Assembly: GCA_006538405.1 (NCBI GenBank)
Contig: BJKQ01000008.1
Location: 682,001-746,000, forward strand
Length of the DNA stretch: 64,000 nucleotides
Reading direction: 5' to 3'
Source: Hansfordia pulvinata
Taxonomy: Eukaryota > Ascomycota > Sordariomycetes > Xylariales
Under the pieces are notes generated by a model that was not told where the DNA came from, made no database searches, and was given only the letters and a program-made list of their open reading frames with translations. Positions within the stretch are counted from its first letter, which is position 1; the number at the start of each line of letters is the position of its first letter. Made by a program: the position numbers and the translations under genes. This document shows, piece after piece, positions 58,701 to 64,000 of the stretch.

Positions 58701-61046
58701 ATTCCCCCTCTTGATATTTCTCCTCTTTTTATTCCTTTCGGATGGCGAATACCCGTGCAGGGCCGTAGCATACGCGTGCATGCGTAGGTAGCTCTAGCTT
58801 GTTACATATTACCTCGCAGATGGGAAAGGAACAATCGGGGCCGTGTCGGGTCGTTCTCGCTGCTCCAGGATACACTGGTTCTCGACGCTGGTGGTGGAAT
58901 TGGAGACGGTGACAGGAAGAGTGGGCGAGAGTGGGATGGCCGGCAGTGGAAGCACCGCGGAAGAATCCGACGAACAAGATTGATTATGCTGCGAGTCGAT
59001 ATCCCATCCGCACGCCACCGCAGATCACCGATCCTCCCAACAGATACAGGCAGGCATCCCGGAGTGACAGGCAGGCAGACGGACGGACGGACAGACAGAG
59101 ATGATCAGCTCCCTTAGTACTGTATCCGGGCCCCGGCGCCAGCGAGACGGACCCCGATCCGCACCCACCCACCCACACACACCATCACCATCCATGCCAT
59201 GGCACGCATGGCCAGGGACACATCCCCACGGCCAGGGACGGACCCGTTATGCGGACGCGTAGAATGCAGAGGTGCTGGCATTGCATTGCGGGTCCTCCAA
59301 CCCCCTCCCTCCCTCCCTCCCTCCCTCTCTCTCTTGCTTGCTTGCGACTATTCATTCACCTGCCAGGCGCCCTGTCAGGCACCAGCAGAGCCGACATGCA
59401 AATCAACCAGCCACAGCCAACCGATGATCAGCGCCCCCCCCCCCCCCCCGGCCCCTCATCGCCGTCTGCAGTGGCAGCAAGCATGTGATGGTCGAGACCG
59501 TTCCTTATGGCCCTCCCTCAAAGTACGAGTACACTCGTAGCTAGCCCCTTTCGAGAATCTGCGCATCCTGCGCGGCCCGGGGTTTTGCTTTACCTGCATT
59601 ATTAGGTTGCGAGTGCCTCTTACAAAGTATACTACGGTAAAGCGTTTTGTTGACCTGCGTGAGGCACCGCCGATCCTGTCCTGGGGCCTTCCATCTCCGA
59701 CTGCGATACTCGTACTCGTGGTTCGGTTCAAACGGATTCGGCGTGAAATACCTTGGGTAATGGAGGGAACATGGGCTGGAAGAGGTTCACACACACAAAG
59801 TGACCCCACCGCTGGCGTGCGAGTACGGGGCGACAGGACGGACAGGACTCAGCTTCCATGGTACATAAGTACATCCTGGAAATACAGCGAAGGGGGAGGT
59901 AACGTTGGGTACTCGTTCCATGCAGGCGCGCGAGGAAACATCTGGAGCGTCACGTGCATCTGCCGTTATCCCTGATCCCGTCACCCTCACAGTGGCGCAG
60001 CAACCGAACGCACGAACGAGTTTCATCAGGCAGTGGACGCGCGCGCGCGCAACCCACCAAAGCAAAGCGGTCTACGCACTCCCCAAGGTTTCAACAAACA
60101 TATGTACCTCGCGCAACCAACACAGAATGGCGAGCCGGCGGCCAGCTCAACTGATCACATTTTCAGAGACCGTCAAACGTCCAACCAAGAGGACTACAGG
60201 TACTGCCCTGCCCTCCCCCCCCTCACCCCGCCCCCGCGTCCACCAGCCCAACGCCGGATGAGCCCCAAGTACATGCATGGGCGCTGCGCTCGCGTACAAG
60301 ACGTACCCATGGAAGTCCAGAGTCGGTCGTGACATCGTGGTAAGTCTGGTGTGGTGGTGGTGCTCAGGTGAAAGGGCGAGGCGCGCGCTGGATCGGTGCG
60401 ATTACACCGGCCAGCAAAACGACGAGAGTGTCGACTCCCGCCAGTCAAGGGGGAATGTGAAACGCTTCTTGTATTCGGCGGCGTATATTCGCAGTCGCGT
60501 ACGCTCGCGGCCGTCCGCGGTGCCGGACCTCCCACTCGGCCGCGCACGTGTAAGACGAGCATCTGCGAGCAGCCGAGTCTCGACCAACCTCACGTCACAG
60601 TGCGCCAGCGCGTCCCTCGTGCCGTAGAGTCAGCCTCCAGCAAGCAGAACATGCAAGCAATCGCCCCCGAGGCTTCCTTGGTACATTCACATGCGATGGC
60701 ATCTTCCTCGCCACTTGCTGGCAGGGCCTGGCCTCGCTCCGGTCGAGGTGGACTGGGACGGGACGGAACGTGAACCAAGGCTGTGTGATCGCGTATCTTC
60801 TATACCCGGCCAGTACGGATGTGGTCTATCGGCATTGCTGCCAGGAACAGCCGGCATGTACATGTAGAACACACCCTCTACGTCCTGACAAGCCAACAAC
60901 CGTCCAAACCCCCATCCGAGTCCGCTTGACCGCCCTCCAAGATGAAATGTTCCCCCTTTCACCCCCTTATCCTCAAGAAAACACACCAAGTTCTGCTTCA
61001 GAAAAGAAAAAAACCTCCCCTCGGTGAAAGACACAACGTTGGGACA
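55068..61046. other. Long intergenic region, 6 kb, no gene found
   Basis: The 5' end holds CTG runs (55735-55765) and a (GGTGC)n repeat (55919-55956). A lower-GC patch at 57060-57240 shows no inverted repeats I can identify. GA run at 57790-57815, TCCC repeats (59303-59330), a poly-C run of about 16 bases (59434-59449) and many TACTCGTA words follow. All open frames are short and unlike proteins. Confidence 0.45.
55919..55956. repeat. GGTGC pentanucleotide tandem repeat
   Basis: GGTGC is repeated about seven times in the upstream region of the cyclin gene. Confidence 0.9.
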
Positions 61047-63258
61047 TCAGCAGCCCAGCGTGACCTTGCAGTCGACCACCGCGCTCTGGCCCCCTCGACG
61101 GCCTCGATGGCCCGGGTCAGCGTGGCGTCCAGCTCCGAGGCCGCCTCGACGCGGGCCGCGAACAGGTCGCCGCCCGCCGCCGCCTTGGCGATGCCCGCGT
61201 AGTCGGGCGACGGGTCGAACGAGATGTTGATGTCCTCGTTGGACGCCCGCGAGCCCGCGCCGTCCGGGTGCACGAGAAGCAGCGACCGCCGCGGGGCGTT
61301 CCAGCCTGTGTTTGGTTTTTGCGTTTTCCTGTCAGCCCGACGGCTCTTCGAAAAGCGTTCGGAGGGGGAAGGGAGAGTGTCGTGATCAGGGAATTGGCGG
61401 GTGAAACAAGTCTAGAAGGGGGTGGGGGGGTATACGATGAGGCATATGGAAGACAGTGAAAGTGAGGCTTGGATAGACAAATGAGGACCACCGCATGTGA
61501 CGAGACAAAGGGGAGAAAAAGCCGAGGGAGGAAAAAAATAAAAGACGTACCCTTATTGTTCAACACAATAGTCAGCACGGGAATCCCGTACCGCTTGGCG
61601 ATCCAGTGCACGCTCCCCGGCACCGAGAAGAGGAACGTCCCGTCCCCGACGATCTGCACCACGAACCTGCCCTTGGCCCCCTTGGCCCCGCCGTCCCCGT
61701 CGGCGTCCGCCGTCGCCAGCTTGATCCCCAGCGCCCCGCCCCCGGACCACCCCAGCCCGCCGCCGCCGCAGTTGATCCACGACCCCGGCGTCTCGGGCTG
61801 GATGTTGTCGTGCACGAACAGCGTGTTGGTCACCGCCTCCACGGCCCAGATCGTGTCCCCCGGGCACAGCGCCCGCAGCCGGCGGCACAGGTGTCCCGTC
61901 CCGAACGACCCGTCCTGCGCCGACGGCTCCGCCCGCGCCGCGATCCCCGCCAGCCTCTCCGCGTGCGCCGCCTTTCTGGCCTCCGCCCTCGCGCCGGCGT
62001 CCGCCACCGCGGGGAGCGCCCTGGCTGCCTCGGTGACCTGTTCGACGGCCGCCAGCGCGTCGGCGCGGAACCGCCGGCGCGCCGGGACGTAGAAGACGGG
62101 CATCTGCTGCTTGAGCGGGTCCACGTCGACGTGGAACACCTGGGCGCCCTCGCGCGGCTTGCACTGCGTCGGGATCCAGGGGACGTCGCAGTCGAGGACG
62201 AGGATCGCGTCGGCCTCCTCGATGGACCGGTCGACGCCGAATCGCAGGCCCAGGGACGCCGGGTGCGACCCCGGGAAGCACATGTCGCTGCCGCCCGTGT
62301 CGAGGACGCGCAGGGCGGGGACGGCGTCGGCCAGGGCGGCCAGCGCCGGCGGCACGGCGTGGTTGCGGCCCGAGTACCCCGTGATGACGAGCGGGCGCTC
62401 CGCGGCGGCCAGGGCCGAGGCGATGTCCCCCGCCGCGCGCGGGGGCAGCGCGCCCAGCTCGACGGGGTCCCACTCCTCCTGCCGAAGCGAGTAGGGGGCG
62501 ATGTCCTCTTCCATGACCTCGCGGGCGCCGACCAGGTGCACGGGGCCCTTGGGGTCCGAGGTCGCGAACTGCAGCGCGCGGTTGACCATCTGCTTGACGT
62601 TCTTGCCCGTCTTGATCTCCGCCGTGTACCGGCAGTACTGGCTGATGATGTGCTTCTGGTCCGGCACGTCCTGGATCCAGTGGATGTACTCGGTGCGCGA
62701 CCCGCGCATCTCCCCCTCTTGCGTGAACGGGCTCAGGCCCGCGAAGACGAGCACCGGGGCCCGCCCCGTGCTGGAGTTGTGCACCGCCGCCCCGAGGCCC
62801 TGCGTGCCCACGTCCACGTGCACGATGACGCACTGTGGCTTGCCCGTCAGGCGCGCGTACCCGTCCGCCATGGACATGGCCACCATCTGGGTGTTGGGGG
62901 TGTTCGCGGTTAGCTTTGGTGAGGAGTGAAGGAGGGATCTTTTTGTGAAAGGGGGGCAGGGGGAGGCAAAAGGAGGAAGAGGCGATTGGGTGAGATGTGG
63001 AAAAGGGGTGGGGGGAGGCAGTAAGACGGCCGCTCCCCGCACCAAACTCACTTCATTGGGGCACGTAATGATGCGCGGGAACTTGTCGCTCGAGTCCCGC
63101 TTGCTCTTGGCCATGGCCTCGAGAATGCTGGGGTGGTCGGACCCCAGGTTGACGAAGCAGTGCGTGACGCCGGCCTCCCACAGCGCCTCGAAGAAGGCGA
63201 ACGAGGCCGTGTACAGCTCGGGCGGCGACATGGCCGCGGGCGTCATCGTCGTCGACAT
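61047..63258 (-). CDS. Thiamine-diphosphate-dependent enzyme (acetolactate synthase/decarboxylase superfamily)
   Basis: Exons 63258-63052, 62886-61551 and 61305-61047 give 600 aa after one base is added to the C run at 61090-61094. The start MSTTMTPAAMSPPELYTASF leads into the ThDP N-domain (WEAGVTHCFVNLGSDHPSIL, then CPNE joined to MVAMSMADGYARLTGKPQCV). A middle domain follows with DTGGSDMCFPGSHPASLGLR and a nucleotide-like fold (ILVLDCDVPWIPTQ). The C-domain has the diphosphate/Mg motif GDG (IVGDGTFLFSVPGSVHWIAK) ending in VLNNKGWNAPRR. This is the superfamily of acetolactate synthase, benzoylformate decarboxylase and 2-hydroxyacyl-CoA lyase; the substrate is unknown. The 165-nt first intron is in frame and stop-free. 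Upstream frames could add an N-terminal targeting extension (see the candidate exon at 63572-63888). Confidence 0.87.
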
Positions 63259-63571
63259 GGCGCGCGAGGGCGGTCCGGGGCGTGATGTAGTTTTCGTGTC
63301 GCTGGACTCGGGAGGGGAGTGTTGCGACGGCTGGACCCCCGAAGCTGTGCTGATCGGGCGACGGGAGGGTTGCGATGGCGAGGGCGCGGACGTCGAGTCG
63401 GTGGCGCCGGATGTGGTTCTGGACTGGCACGCAGTGGTCGTCGAGAAGGGAGCCTGGAGAGTGCGCTGCTGTTGTTGGATGGACACAAGGCTGGGAGAGC
63501 CGAGGAGCCTGGGCAGGATGGGCGGGTGGGTGAGCAAGAGGTTTAAATAAAAATCAATGGCAGACTACTCG

Positions 63572-63888
63572 TACCCTAGGTGGACGTACCGGCTCCGTGA
63601 GTGACAGGCGTAGGCGCGCCGGCCGCCGATTGGGGACGATGGAGACGTGCCAGTGAGACCTACAGGTCGGCCGCATGCCGCCATAGCCTCCGCCGACTCC
63701 GCACATCGGCGGCCCGGCAGTGCAGCGCGGTTGGGGGGGTTCGTCAGGGTGGAGACGCCCCGCGAGCTGAGCGGCAGCCGTCGCTGCTGCTGTCCGGACC
63801 CGCGCAAGGGCGAGGACAAGGCTGGCCGGGGAGCCATCAGGCTCCTGGTCGGCAGGGCTTGCAGGCGGCGGCTCATGCTGGCGGCCAA
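63572..63888 (-). other. Candidate upstream exon with mitochondrial-presequence-like composition
   Basis: ATG 63888 opens a frame beginning MAASMSRRLQALPTRSLMAP, rich in Arg, Ser and Ala with almost no acidic residues for the first 50 codons. Before its stop it meets a consensus donor GTACGT at 63571. Splicing to an acceptor CCCAG just upstream of GCTCCTCGGCTC (about 63511) would join it in frame to the ThDP-enzyme frame upstream of ATG 63258, which itself reads LVSIQQQQRTLQAPFSTTTA, also presequence-like. This would give an alternative mitochondrial form. It may instead belong to another gene or be untranslated. Confidence 0.35.
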
Positions 63889-64000
63889 GAGATCAAGGGT
63901 CCTGAGGGTATATACCAGATGGTCAAGGCAATGAGGAGGCGGTGGATCTATAATTCGCCGTGGGTAAGAGGTAGATAGCGGTGGATGGGTGGATTGGCGG
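63889..64000. other. Right-edge promoter-like DNA
   Basis: The last 112 bases contain GAGGGTATATACC at about 63904-63916, a TATA-like word for the minus-strand unit starting at 63888. Nothing else is identifiable. Confidence 0.3.

Noticed and set aside
5576..61094. Programmed ribosomal frameshifting as the cause of the many frame breaks
   Set aside because: Breaks occur in unrelated genes, without slippery heptamers or common structures, all in the same direction and mostly in G/C runs; sequence error is simpler.

Overview
The window is eukaryotic DNA from a filamentous ascomycete, most likely a high-GC Sordariomycete (possibly Hypocreales). The signs are short GT-AG introns of about 50-180 nt with fungal branch sites, a Zn2Cys6 protein, a fungal-specific transcription-factor domain protein, a PHO80-type cyclin, a PEPP-type Xaa-Pro aminopeptidase, a family-28 sterol-type glucosyltransferase, and intergenic DNA rich in TAGGTACC-like and TACTCGTA-like words. 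I find no operons, CRISPR arrays, tRNA or rRNA genes, and no convincing biosynthetic gene cluster.

Layout. 1-716 (-): 5' part of an unrecognised disordered protein. 5576-9058 (+): calpain. 10198-11425 (+): alpha/beta hydrolase. 15219-16937 (+): short Zn2Cys6 protein. 18652-21948 (+): fungal_trans-domain regulator with no zinc cluster of its own. 22508-23318 (-): Mn/Fe superoxide dismutase, convergent with the regulator. 25190-29746 (-): large ADF-H-like protein. 35482-36719 (-): secreted trypsin-fold protein with Thr where the catalytic Ser is expected. 39440-41555 (-): single-pass membrane protein with an apple/PAN-like ectodomain. 43730-47379 (-): glucosyltransferase. 49500-51244 (-): Xaa-Pro aminopeptidase. 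53635-55067 (-): PHO80-like cyclin. 61047-63258 (-), perhaps reaching 63888: ThDP-dependent enzyme. The genes are otherwise unrelated housekeeping and regulatory functions, separated by long intergenic stretches rich in microsatellites and very long poly-C tracts.

The most important observation for any user is technical. At least 16 positions in nine genes need exactly one extra base to restore a conserved reading frame, nearly always in a short G or C run, and never a base removed. This looks like systematic one-base undercalling in the assembly and not pseudogenisation, so the frame-broken CDS entries are described as intact genes with likely sequence errors.

I did not find a clearly new biological system. 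The best leads are the Ser-to-Thr trypsin-like protein, the adjacent DNA-binding and regulatory transcription-factor halves, the VPS13/ATG2-like tail on the glucosyltransferase, a TA-flanked 152-bp MITE at 32384-32535, and a dispersed TACTCGTA/TACGAGTA intergenic motif.
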